The notes under the pieces are model-generated. The model made no database searches. It was not told where the DNA came from and saw only the letters and a program-made list of their open reading frames with translations. From the NCBI GenBank assembly GCA_028753945.1, contig JAPNXP010000001.1:12514501-12578500 (forward strand): 64,000 nt of DNA, given 5' to 3'. The first letter of the stretch is position 1. Every line of letters starts with the position of its first letter. The position numbers and the translations under genes are program-made. The DNA comes from Hexactinellida sp. DTS-2022. Lineage: Eukaryota > Porifera > Hexactinellida. Positions 31,316 to 42,543 of this stretch are shown here, piece by piece.

Positions 31316-31509
31316 CAGGGGCGCCCGCAGGTTAAAAAATGACGTACGCACAATATTTTTTTCAGGAAGTTTCTGTATACAATTTCCGAACTCATGAGTC
31401 TTATGACTAATTTTAAAAAAACTTAGCACAAAAGAGTGTTAAAATTAATTAAAAGATAAAATTCACTATACGCACGTGCGTATAGTGCGTATGCCTGCGG
31501 GCGCCCTTG
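31316..31509. mobile_element. hAT-type MITE inserted in the Ginger-like element
   Basis: The ends CAGGGGCGCCCGCAGG and CCTGCGGGCGCCCTTG are inverted with one mismatch. The duplication CCAACACT is perfect (31308-31315 and 31510-31517). The centre carries a smaller palindrome around GCACGTGCGTATAGTGCGT. 194 bp. It post-dates the Ginger-like element. Confidence 0.88.
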
Positions 31510-31633
31510 CCAACACTCAACCATCTAAAGTGTATTGCGGGAAAGGCAACGCAACTGACGAGTCCAAGCCGGGACGAAACACAAATAATATCAGTTGAGT
31601 TGTAATTAATTAATTATTTCAGCTGAGAGTGTC

Positions 31634-31915
31634 CGTTTATATAGCTTAGTATTATAATTACAATAGTTACACTATATGAGTACCTGCTATCTGGAATTCA
31701 CCACCAGCTTAGGGTTAGGAGAGTATATCAGCTAGGTTATAGCGGTACTGGTATAGTGTAGCTGTTGTATTGTATGTGTCTGGTTTATATAGTTTAATAT
31801 TATAATTACAATAGTTACGCTATATGAGTGGAATTCACCACAAGCTTAGGAATAGGAGAGTATTATCAGCTAGGCTATAGCAGTATAGTGTAGCTATTGT
31901 ATTGTATGTGTCCTG
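31634..31915 (+). repeat. Two-copy ~150-bp tandem duplication
   Basis: The words TATATAG(C/T)TTAGTATTATAATTAC, GGAATTCACCAC, AGCTTAGG and TATCAGCTAGG recur in the same order in both units. It lies in the non-coding 3' part of the Ginger-like element. Confidence 0.7.
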
Positions 31916-32549
31916 TCTAAGTTGTGTGTATTTACAGGCTGACTAATAATTCTTCCCTCTAGCCATTAATTTTGTATATGCTTTTGTAAATTGTATCATT
32001 AATATAGTGTATTTTTGTAATACATTTCTGCTGATTTCGCATTGCAAACCTTGTTATAGTATTGTATAAGCATATATGATATATGTATTGTTATGTTTAG
32101 TTTTGACTTGGGTTTAGCTTAGTATTCCACATTTATTTAATCTGATCGGATCGTATTAACAGTAAACATGTTCAGACCGTATGGAATAGTATATTACAAT
32201 ACTTTTAAAGATACCTGGAGCAGAAAGAAATATTATCTAAAATAATAAAGATAAATTGTATAATGAGTTCGGAAATTGCATTTATAGTGGCGTCTCAGTC
32301 TATAAGAGCGCCAAAATATCACAGCATAATTTGTAATAGGAAAATACTAATAGAAAATAGAATAGATAGAATAGAATACAAAAAATAGAATAAATAGAAT
32401 AGAAAAAATACTCAAAAACTCAAAATACGCCAGTACTCAAAATACGACAGACTCAAAATACGTCGATAAATTGGTTATCCATGGTTTCGGTACTGAAAAG
32501 TACTCAAAATACGACGGTACTCAAAATACGTCGAAACAGTTCTCTGTAA

Positions 32550-35080
32550 AATTAAAAATTATTGTTGTGCTGACATTTTTGTTCAGAGATAGTGCTGCAA
32601 ACTCAATTTGAATTTGGTTAAATTCTGTTTAAGTTACAGTTACATTTGAAAAAATATTACAGTCACGGTCACACCTAAAAAGTTTTCATTTTAATTACAG
32701 GACGGTTATATATGTAAAAAGATTATACAGTATTTAGTAATGCCAGTTACAGTCACAGTTATTGTCTATTAAGTGACTACAATGGTCGAATAAGGTTTGT
32801 AAATTATATATTTTGGGTCTGTGTCGAATAGGTTTGCGTCAGTGCTGAAATAAAGTAACAATTTCATATTCTGTGTAATTTTATTGTTTCCCACCGACAT
32901 TAAAGGTAATCGAACTACACTAACCTACACAAAGAGTATTTGAACAACAGGAATATTATTCCAGAAGATTATTTCCATATTGGAAACTATTCCCGGATTT
33001 ATGATAGTAATTATTTCTAAATTTGTAAACACTATGATTTATTATTTATGAATACTCTATTAATCTCCGAAGCATCTCACTATTTTGAAGCGATATTTGG
33101 ATTCCTTATACTATTAAGAATCATAATCATAAATTCACTTTTACCCGTGATATATTTGAGTTTGAGACCCTTGTCTAGTTAACAAACGTGTTTCATTAAA
33201 ATATAATATTTGCAGTAAACCAGTTAACCAGTGATCACAATCCCAACTTGCACAAACCTGAAATTCATTAACGTTCAAAATCGGATTTTACTTGGATATC
33301 AAACTTTAAGAATACTCAGCTGCCTATTTACAACATGTGATAAAAGTGAAATTACAACTGTGCCATTTTTTGATAGGGCACCATATTTTGGTGGTTGACT
33401 AATAGTGCATCCATACTATAGTGTTTCGAACAGAACAGAAATTGAACTGCATTTCAAATCCAACTAAAATAGATTTTAGCGAATTATCTAAACAATAACT
33501 GTAACTGTAACTGAAATGTATTTACTCCAACATAAATCAAAACTAAACTGAAGTCATAAAATTCAATTACACATTTATTGAAATGAATTTAATGGTAGTA
33601 GACGGCAGGTAAGTTTAGTTATTAAAATTGCATATTTTGTAGTTTCAAAATTCGTAATTGCAGAGCTGATCTCTCAATAATGCCAAAACTTGTATTTCAA
33701 TTTTCCACTTCTTATAGAAGGTTTGAAATTCCTAAGTGTATTCGATGGAAACAATTTCAAACAATGGTTTATGTTGCTTCTTGCATTATACGCTACTATC
33801 CATGGTCTAACAACACTAAAGATACATAGTCCGCACTATTTCATCACAACTAGATATGCAATACGATAATAATTATAGAACAAATCGTGTCTATCTTTAC
33901 TATAGACTAGCAGTTACTTACTTGCCTCAGTGGCTAAACCATTTCAGGGCCAGGCGTAGATCCAGGGATCACAGAGGGCAGTCGGCTCCCAATCTCAAGT
34001 TAGGGGCGAGAGTATAAGGATAAAGTATATTCTGTACGTATATCAATTTGTTATCGCACACTGGAGTATTTTAATAGAATGTTCTTATAACCAGCATCCA
34101 CTGTAATACATTTAATTATACTTGAAATAGTGTATGAGACTTTATTATCTTAATTTAATAAACTGGAGTGCTGGGTAATAAGAATACGAGTGTGAAGTTA
34201 GTAGCGAAATCCAGTAGAGAAAATGAGCACCACTTCAAAATTAATTTCTCATGAATTAATGGATCAATCTCGTCGAAATTAGTTATGTTTTCTTCATTTT
34301 ATATAAATATATTACCATAGTTTTAAATTAAATAATATTAGGATTTCATGTCATTTCAACCAAAATCTATGAAGTGGCATAAGTTGCACAAATGTTAACA
34401 TGGCTGTATTTCAGTAAATAATCGTAGTTAATATATTTGAAATTAACTACCTAGACTCCTAGAGTAATCCAACTATGTGGAATTCTAATGTGAAATCAGA
34501 ATTAGTAAATTATAATTGCCTCATAATGATCAGAAATTCTGTATTTAATTAGTTCACTATATAATTTATGAGCTTAATACCTCTAAAATATAAATTCAAA
34601 TATTGTGTTATTTTTTATACCTTAACTATCGTTTTATATTGAAGCATCATAAAATTATTGTTCTTCAAATACTTTTGGCCGGATTAGTGTACATACCCAT
34701 TTTCAAACCAAATTGGATAGATTTACATGTATGTATTTCCAAGAACAAGTAATTCGGTTAAAGGATTTATTTCTCCACTAATTAACTGTGCAATATCAGA
34801 GTTAAACAGCCAAATTATTCATTCTTGTGAAAGTTGATGGCTCAATGACAAATCTTATCAGTATACGTATTGTGTAATAGCACCGGAGTATGTATTAACT
34901 TTAAACACTCCAAAAATAATAATATTTTTAGACATAATTAAGTTAGCAGATTTTAGATTGTACAACAAATAATGCAGGGCATAATGATAATGATTTCCCT
35001 ACTAAGATTGATGCAAATGTATATCGATACAATTATAGTGAATATACAGATAATACAAAGAAATTTACTTGTTATCTGAT
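32550..35080. other. AT-rich intergenic DNA, nothing recognised
   Basis: About 2.5 kb of AT-rich sequence with no open frame of note, no clear inverted-repeat element and no RNA gene that I can identify. Isolated small exons cannot be excluded by eye. Confidence 0.5.
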
Positions 35081-35089
35081 TCAACTGAT

Positions 35090-35660
35090 TGATGGATGAT
35101 ATTACTGTTATTGATAATTGTAATAGGATCTATAAACACAGATAAATACAAGTAAATACAGTGATATAATAATGAATAGTATCATTATAAAGGAGGGAAT
35201 AAGCAATTAAAATGTCATTTTTAAATGTCCGTATTTCTGGCATAATACATGTTCAAATTCTATAAACTATAATTAAGACAACTCACTGTAATTCGTTGAT
35301 AATGGAAGTAACTCTGATTACAAGAAATTCCTTTTGAGATTCTTCAATTAAGGATAAGTTTCCTAACAACAGATATTAGGATAAATAAATTATTCAACTA
35401 ACATAATAAATTGTTTGTCAAATACTAAATACTAACCTGATAAATAGACAAATCACTGATTGACAAATTAGGTTATTTCGGAGTTTATACAAATATCTCC
35501 AAGTATTAATACAGTTATTATGAATAGTATAAGTTGAGTAGAATAGTATAGAGCCACTAAACCAGCTTATTTATAGACAGATGCAATATGAGACTATTTA
35601 TAGGAAAGTCTCTATGCATATTCCATTGTAACAATAGACTTAACCAAAATTTAAATATTA
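35090..35660 (-). promoter_or_regulatory. Duplicated segment A with TATA box (minus strand)
   Basis: Shares long runs with 39880-40290 (AAGTTGAGTAGAATAGTATAG, CAATATGAGACTATTT, AGGAAAGTCTCTATGCATAT, TAGACTTAACCAAA). On the minus strand it reads CTATAAATAAG at 35576-35566, a good TATA box, then a possible start region and, near 35440, CAG|GTTAGTATT, a good splice donor. This looks like a promoter and 5' non-coding exon kept in two copies. I see no coding exon downstream. It could instead be an old transposable-element end. Confidence 0.45.
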
Positions 35661-36319
35661 AAGTAGACTTATTAACTTTCAACATTAGTTTATCTCAGTA
35701 ACATAATTATACAGCTAGTGTCACTACTACCATGTTCTCTTGAGGTCGATAAAGTCTGTACTTTAATAATACTTTGTATACTGAGAGTTGATGAGTTAAT
35801 AATTTACAAATGAAAGATTGTCTTAAACAAAACTAATAAATGTTTATTTGACTCCGATATTCACTAGATGTCAGCCACTGGATATTAAGTAGTACACAGT
35901 TTAATTCCCACAGTCAATATGCAAATGAATGCATGTTACTACGGCCAATAGAAATTTAGGATAGTACAAACATATCTACATGTATATGGGCTTATTATAG
36001 TTTAATCTATAGCTTTACACTTTTTCCTGTTATTATACTAGATAGTCGTCTTTTTGTAGTATTTTCTGGGATTGCTAAATTCTTGTTAATGTATTGGATT
36101 TTTGTAGGCTACTTTTCATACTTTTGAAAACATTAAACAAGAAAAGTTCGCCTCAACTGTTAGATCTAGCATCAATATAATTTTTTCCGTCCCATGGCAA
36201 TTTCTATGCCTCCCCTAGATAAAATTTCCTGGTGACGTCACTGATCATGGCTAATAGGAATTTCCGGAAAATACAAAAATATTTCTCTGTTTCCTCCAGA
36301 ATTATCTGGGATTTTTTGA

Positions 36320-36597
36320 TAGAAGATAAATTTTATGCCACCCTAAAGGTGTTAGCCATCATAAATAATCGGTATAATTCAATGATGAGGCATCATTTGA
36401 AGGAGGTAATACGTACGGTTCCCTAATAGGGATTTATCCAGGAATTTCTATGAACAAAAATCTTGTCAGAGACCAGGTACCAAATTAAGTGCCAACCCGG
36501 CATCTAAATGGAATCACACTGCGAGCACTTTTGCACCTCAACCGATGCCTGGCTGCGCTGGAACCTAAAAGTGCCGGCCAGGCAACTGGATAAACCC
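36320..36597. mobile_element. Diverged copy of the CAGGGGTTTATC hAT MITE
   Basis: Matches the reverse complement of 25462-25779 at several words (ATAATTCAATGATG, CATTTGAAGGAGGTAA, AATTAAGTGCCAAC, AAGTGCCGGCCAGGCA) and ends GGATAAACCCCTTG. The other end has decayed. A short open frame inside is not a gene. Confidence 0.65.
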
Positions 36598-37133
36598 CTT
36601 GTGTCCTCATATTCTTATTAACGAGGCTATACTGTACACTAACCGAATGTTTCTGAGTCGCCGCACCATTTCCATTTGATATATCTTAAAGCATTCCTAC
36701 CGTAGCACTTTCATAAGGATGTTCCCAAACGAGTTTTCCTCAGATTTTGAATATTAGTATACTACTTATAGTGTTGCAAATATAAGATACTACTGGTGAA
36801 GATTTAAATCCTTATTAAGTCCAAGACTCTTTTCAATACAGGAGCTTACTAACCGAGGTCTGTTGTAATTAATCTCGCATAAAAGTTATCCAAATACTTA
36901 TAATAATCAATGAATATCATTTCTAATTTCTAATGATGTTATTGCGGTTGTTTCCATATTATAGTTTGCTATTTTGTGAGAATATTCCAAATAATATTCC
37001 ATAACTTAAAGATAATTTCCGAAATATTTATAATTTAGATAGTAATTATAATCAGTATATAGCATGGAGCTAGACACTGGAAGTATTCTCATTGAATAAT
37101 TAGTAGGAATTAAACCTTAAACATGTGTACAAT

Positions 37134-37488
37134 CAGTGGCGTATACAGGATTATCGTGAGGGGGGTGTTCTAGAGCGAGCGAAGCGAGCGACGGTAAGGG
37201 GAGGTCTGGGGGTCTAGCCCCCAGAAATTTTTTTGATTGTTAGACGGTCAACATCGATGTACAGCTATTCTTGTCACGTACTAGGAGGAGTTGTACCAAA
37301 GATGTTCAGATGTTTAGGTGTTTAGATGTTTATGTTTAAATAACATGATAACTTTGTTACATAATTTTATGATTATTATTCAGGAAAAAATAACTAAGAT
37401 TTTAAATAACAACATATCCCTTTTGGAAACCATTTATCAGGGGGGTGTTTGAACACCCAAATCCCCCCCCCCCCTGGATACGCCACTG
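37134..37488. mobile_element. hAT-like element with 5-bp duplication
   Basis: The ends CAGTGGCGTATACAGG and CCTGGATACGCCACTG are inverted with one mismatch. Flanks ACAAT are repeated (37129-37133 and 37489-37493). A 5-bp duplication with CAGTGGCG ends fits the hAT5-type group. C and G runs and GCGAGCGAAGCGAGCGA lie inside. 355 bp, non-coding. Confidence 0.8.
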
Positions 37489-37654
37489 ACAATAACGCAT
37501 ACGAATCCAAATCAGTAGAATATGGTTAGTACACATATGTACCTGGTTAATTAAGAGTACATACTAATTATTGTATGCCACATTTGTTAAATACATGTAT
37601 ATTTATGAATAGTAGTTCTGTTATTGCGACAATAGATCTAAATATTAGGTGTGT

Positions 37655-37825
37655 CAACAGTATAACCTCGTTAATACGGACACAGATTATATTATTAGGG
37701 AAGAAGATCCGTAGGATCTTTTTGTCCCCTTCAAAGTCTTCAATTCAGATGACACCTGTTAATACGAATTTCGGATAGGAGCACACATTTTGACTGTTAC
37801 CGGAATTTATTATGTTCTACTGTAT
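37655..37825. mobile_element. pogo-like MITE (CCTCGTTAATACG family)
   Basis: CAGTATAACCTCGTTAATACGGACACAGA at one side and ..CCTGTTAATACGAATTTCGGATA.. to TTCTACTGTATA at the other are imperfect inverted relatives of ends also seen at 6236, 36615 and 46745. TA flanks are likely. Confidence 0.55.
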
Positions 37826-37887
37826 ATTCAATCAGTAGGATTTCTATTAGCAAGGTGAACATTAATTTGTTTGAATTGTATTATATA

Positions 37888-37982
37888 CAGTGGATCTCGA
37901 TTATAAGAACATCGTCGGGAACTGCATATAGTGTTCTTATAACCGACATGTTCTTATATCCGGTATCTACTGTACTGTACTG
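37888..37982. mobile_element. 95-bp TA-flanked MITE
   Basis: The ends CAGTGGATCTCGATTATAAGA and TCTTATATCCGGTATCTACTG (first 20 and last 20 bases) are inverted with a few mismatches. TA lies at 37886-37887 and 37983-37984. Between this and 39570 I see no gene; 38275-38350 shares AGCGAACTCAAACTTAATCT with 58994-59015. Confidence 0.7.
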
Positions 37983-39575
37983 TATTACAGAGATGGGATA
38001 AGATACATATTAGGAATACACAATGAGAAGTTAGAAAGGAGAGAAGGAACACTGCTAGAGCCTGAATTGCATAACCAGTGAGGAAATATATCCCTATATA
38101 CCAGGACAAAACCCCTAATAAAGGTACACTATACAGCGGGATATCTTATCGCCTAAACCCGATGCATAGCGGCACACCAGGGATTTCATCTAGGCATCTA
38201 GGAATATTTTCTAGGCGCGTGAAAATCGAGAGATGCTCCCATATAGACGTAATACAAATTGAGTATTGTGGGCGCGTGTGAGCGAACTCAAACTTAATCT
38301 AGGCTCGCAGAAAATCTTTCGTGGATGAAAGCCTGGGCACATCCTCGCATCACTTTTCCAAATATTTTCCAAATATCTAATATCGGAACTTTGTCATACA
38401 GTGCTAAAATGAGATAGAAGGAAGCAGAAACAAGTGTACATAATGTGCGGCTTAACAGATACGGATGCTACGACACTTATTGAAGGATTAATGAACATTC
38501 ACTCAGAACATTGACGCTTGAATAATCGCCGATCATTGTGTATATAGATCCGGCATGTCCGTATAATGTTAAGACCGTCAATTCCTCAGCCGTAGATGAC
38601 AAATTTAGCATGTCTGAACACTAAGGATCAACCGTGTATCGAAATTGTTGTCTTCATGTGATGCGTGCGTAGTGAACGCATCAGCTATGGGGGATTTATT
38701 CTAAAAGTGCTATGTAAAGTTCAGCGGGCCGCATTAGGTATAAGTTGAAACAACTCTCGCGGGCCGCAGAAATTTGTCCACTTATGAAAAGGAAGTGCCG
38801 CCCCTGCAATGGTACGGAGGTACGGTATAGTTATATACGCTAACCGGGTAATAGTATTAGAATAATAACTTGTATTTATAATTTGTAAATTATAAATTAG
38901 ATTTATGAATTAGAGGTACTACTGTACCGTTAATATAAAATGCATTCGTGTTTAATTTGCAGTTCATAAACACGGAATCTATGGAATAATAAATTTGTAT
39001 TTAATTTCAGATTTGTGAGATAAAGCCCTCAATTATTAGGTATCGATTAGAAAGGGGTACGCAACTGAGTAGCACACTATGAATGTTAAAGCGCTATATT
39101 CCCTCAAGTCCCTTACCCGGGAGAGACAAATCTAACAGGATTCTATCCAGCCACGAGGCAAGCATCTATAGGGACAATACTTGTATTAAACGGATCAGAT
39201 CATTTGTATACAAAATAGCAAAAAGGTATGAAGTATGGAAAGGGTTGTATAATTTCGCTAATAACGTTTTAGCGGCTCATATAGCTGTAATCGAAATCGG
39301 ACAGTCCTTTGGTGCACATTACTGTTGCACATATGTTGAATGCAAGTGGCATATAATTTGAAGTGTATACGCTTGAAACCGGTTTTTTGTAACTATTTCT
39401 TTTCAGATTAAAATAGAAAGAAAAACCGATAGTTAGAAAAAACGATGAAAATACTATAGTAAGTTGGAATTTCTTACAAAAAATTGTATCACTAATAGTT
39501 ACATTCAACCGAAAAGTTATAATAACCCGAGTTAGAATAAACTGATTTTGACTGCACGCTTGAAATACAAGGCTG

Positions 39576-39640
39576 AAGCGAGGGCCGCAGGCCCGAGTGT
39601 AAGATGTAAGAACGCGTAGCGCGGACGAGCAGCTTGTATT
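39576..39640 (+). repeat. GAGCCC-type variant 5' block
   Basis: GCGAGGGCCGCAGGCCCGAG.. to GCGCGGACGAGCAGCTTGTA, nearly identical to 5230-5302, but with a different downstream flank. Confidence 0.7.
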
Positions 39641-39879
39641 ATTAAAGGTTTATACATTTCAGCGGGGACATTTGTAACGATAAAATACTTGTACTTAGCT
39701 ATTAATGAGAGTGAATACCAATACCATTTTAGACACACATTCGTTCCGCTTAATTGGATCAAATTTGTCTGGGGACAGAATACCAAATTTAGCTGTGTAT
39801 CCTATATACTGTTTACTCAATTAAGCGGAGTCTACTGAGTAGGGAATTATTAATACTTGCAATTAACAGAAAATAACTT

Positions 39880-40290
39880 ACTTGTTTCAACAGGTTAATG
39901 ATGTTAGTGTTGCTATAATCGTGATAGGATCTATAAACACAAGTAAATAGTAAATACTAATAAAATTAATAAATACATTTCATGAAAAAAATAGAGCAAC
40001 AGTTATTAGGATAAAAGAATGCAATAAACAAATTAAATAAATAGTTTAAAAAATTATGAATACTAACCTGGTAAATTGGCAAAGTAATAATGATTTGCGA
40101 AAGTAGTGTATTTCTGAGTTAGTGTAGCAAATTTGCTCAAAGATAATTTTATTTTGAAATTTAGTATAAGTTGAGTAGAATAGTATAGAGCCACAAAATC
40201 ATCTTATTTATAGAAAGATACAATATGAGACTATTTGTAGGAAAGTCTCTATGCATATTAGACTGTAACCATAGACTTAACCAAAGTTAC
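39880..40290 (-). promoter_or_regulatory. Duplicated segment B with TATA box (minus strand)
   Basis: The partner of 35090-35660. CTATAAATAAG reads at 40213-40203 on the minus strand and a donor-like CAG|GTTAGTATT near 40070. The same order and similar spacing are kept in both copies although the flanks differ, which suggests selection or a fairly recent copy event. No coding exon found downstream (lower coordinates). Confidence 0.45.
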
Positions 40291-40639
40291 TTATTATCAA
40301 TTAAAACCAAATTGTTCTAATAAACTTTCAAATGTTTATTTCTATTCATTATGTCTAACTTAATTACTGTTTACAAGAATTATTTATGCAGCATTCATTC
40401 TAAAGTCTATTTTTATTGCATCTACGTATTGGTAAACATTTTAAAGTATTTGACTATGATAAAATAATATAATATAATTCTTTATTTGTTTATAATGAAT
40501 AGATTAAAAGGATTTTGAATATGTTTGTATGTATGCAATAATTTTAATGAATATATCTCTTATGATATTCCATTTATAAAGTCAGTCATGTACTGTACTC
40601 AACTGTGTATGGATACTGCTTGCATTCTCTCTTGGTGTG

Positions 40640-40810
40640 CATAACAAGCTATAGAGACAGTGCTACATACTTTGTATACAGAGCAGATCCGTAGCCAAGG
40701 GGTCTAGGGGGGTGAGCCCTCCATACAGAATTGGGTCCCCTGAGGATTATTAATTTCCAATTAAACTCCGTGAATACAAATACTAGGCCAGTGATGTCCA
40801 ACATGGATTG
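40640..40810. repeat. Fragment of a hAT-like end
   Basis: GATCCGTAGCCAAGGGGTCTAGGGGGG resembles the CAGTGGCGTAGCCAGGGG type of hAT end. No partner found. The rest of 40291-41272 holds no gene. Confidence 0.4.
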
Positions 40811-41272
40811 CACGGATGAAAGTAAGTGGTCACGCATTTTGGCTTTGCAATCGTTTTGCCTTATTCCCTAATTCCCAAATTTTTCACCAAATTCATAGTA
40901 CAATGTTTTGTAATATCATTAGTACTTGTTGATTCATTCCATATAATATTACTCAGTGATATTATGTAAATATTCAAACAATATTCCACCAACGAAACTA
41001 CTACTAATCTATACAATTATACTACAGGGGCATGGGCTGACCACTATTTAACTGACTCCGCCTGTATTAACTAACAAGACTAGCTCAAGTACACTGATCT
41101 ACTGATTGCCATTTTGAACTTTGTTTTCAGTCACAATTGAATAATAATGACCCAATTGAGTAAATATGTTCAACTTAAACAATATCTTTAAATTGAAATA
41201 TACCTTTTGAGATTTTGTAAGGGACAATTATTCGTTGGTTACAGATCATTTTATAAGACATCTATATTATTA

Positions 41273-41282
41273 AATCTCGATT

Positions 41283-41356
<74 letters not shown>

Positions 41357-42254
41357 TCCGGATTGTATTAAAGTGATGGGGGAATAGAAACCGCAATTAA
41401 TATTGGAATATAAACTAACTTTCAAATGTTATAATAGGTAAACAAATGTTATAATAGGTAAACAAGTATGCTGAATACGAATTTCGCGTTTATAAATTTC
41501 TCATATGAATATTTGTTGTTGAGGTTTACACAAAATAGATAAACAAATTAATGAAAATTCAAAATCAACCTAGAAGTTAGCTTTCAACGGGTATTATAGG
41601 TAAACAAGTGTGCTGAACACGATTTTCGCGGTTAAAATTTTCTAATATGAATATTTGTTGTTGTTGTTTACACAAAATAGGTAAACAAATTAATGAAAAT
41701 TCAAAATCAACCTAGAAGTTAGTTTTCAACGGGTATTATAGGTAAACAAGTATGCTGAACACGAATTTCGCGTTTAAAATTTTCTAATATGAATATTTGT
41801 TGTTGTTGTTTACACAAAATAGGTAAACAAATTAATGAAAATTCAGAATCAACCTAGAAGTTAGTTTTCAACGGGTATTATAGGTAAACAAGTATGCTGA
41901 ACACGAATTTCGCGTTTAAAATTTCCTAATATGAATATTTGTTGTTGTTGTTGTTGTTTACTCAAAATAGCTAAACAATTTAATGAAAATTCAAAATCAA
42001 CCTAGAAGTTAACTTTCAATAGGTATTATAAGTAAACAAGTGTGCTGAACACGATTTTCGCGGTTAAAATTTTCTAATATGAATATTTGTTGTTGTTTAC
42101 ACAAAATAGGTAAACAAATTAATGAAAATTAGATACTGTAGCTATCTACCATTTCCATGGTAGAAAATGTGAGGAGTAAGGCCGCTCAGCGGCTGTTAAC
42201 TTGAGGTGCGTAGCACCGATCTGTCGCAAAGCAACCGAGACCGAAGGGCTCGTA
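41273..42254 (-). repeat. GAGCCC-family full copy, minus orientation, with 142-bp array
   Basis: It starts with AAATCTCGATTG and a (TG)n run of about 70 bp (41284-41353). An array of about five units of 142 bp follows (CAACGGGTATTATAGG at about 41586, 41728 and 41870). It ends with the reversed GC-rich block, CTACCATTTCCATGGTAG palindrome first, to CGAAGGGCTCGT at 42254. It is the mirror image of 15715-16513 in structure. Non-coding. Confidence 0.75.
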
Positions 42255-42543
42255 TTAAATATATTTGCACTGATAGCAACCAAATCGTAGAATGTAACAT
42301 AATAGCGCTAACAAGTTAAATATGCAAGAAGTTTGATTACCTATGTGGACTATATAACTTCTTGGATATTCGATGTGAGAGGGATACTATAAATTATATT
42401 AAATTACTTTAAATATTTCCCGACTAAATATTTGCAATAAATCCCATTTTATGTAATCAGTAAATCAATAATGCTAAGTGGATTACAGGATTCCCAATTT
42501 CGTATAAAAACTCATTTTAATATAACTTTTAATACAATTTGAA

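Larger units (their letters stand above)
26672..32538 (+). mobile_element. Ginger-like DNA transposon (integrase plus cysteine protease)
   Basis: A 5867-bp element. The terminal inverted repeats (26672-26793 and about 32407-32538) start TGTTTCGACG and end CGTCGAAACA, i.e. TG...CA as at retroviral-type integrase ends. Direct flanks GTTC (26668-26671 and 32539-32542) are a perfect 4-bp target duplication. Each terminal repeat holds about five copies of CGTATTTTGAGTA (some with a one-base change), plus the shared segment CCATGGATAACCAATTTATC. Coding content is a multi-exon integrase (26952-29382) and a USP-like cysteine protease (29923-31032); no reverse transcriptase or gag. Known Ginger elements are DNA transposons with an integrase related to Ty3/gypsy, terminal inverted repeats and 4-bp duplications. 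The non-coding 3' part (31.03-32.4 kb) holds a tandem duplication and a hAT insertion. Two 1-nt lesions in the integrase make this copy probably non-autonomous now. Confidence 0.85.

Noticed and set aside
41284-41353. TG microsatellite as a regulatory Z-DNA element
   Set aside because: It is the tail of a GAGCCC-family repeat and has counterparts in other copies.
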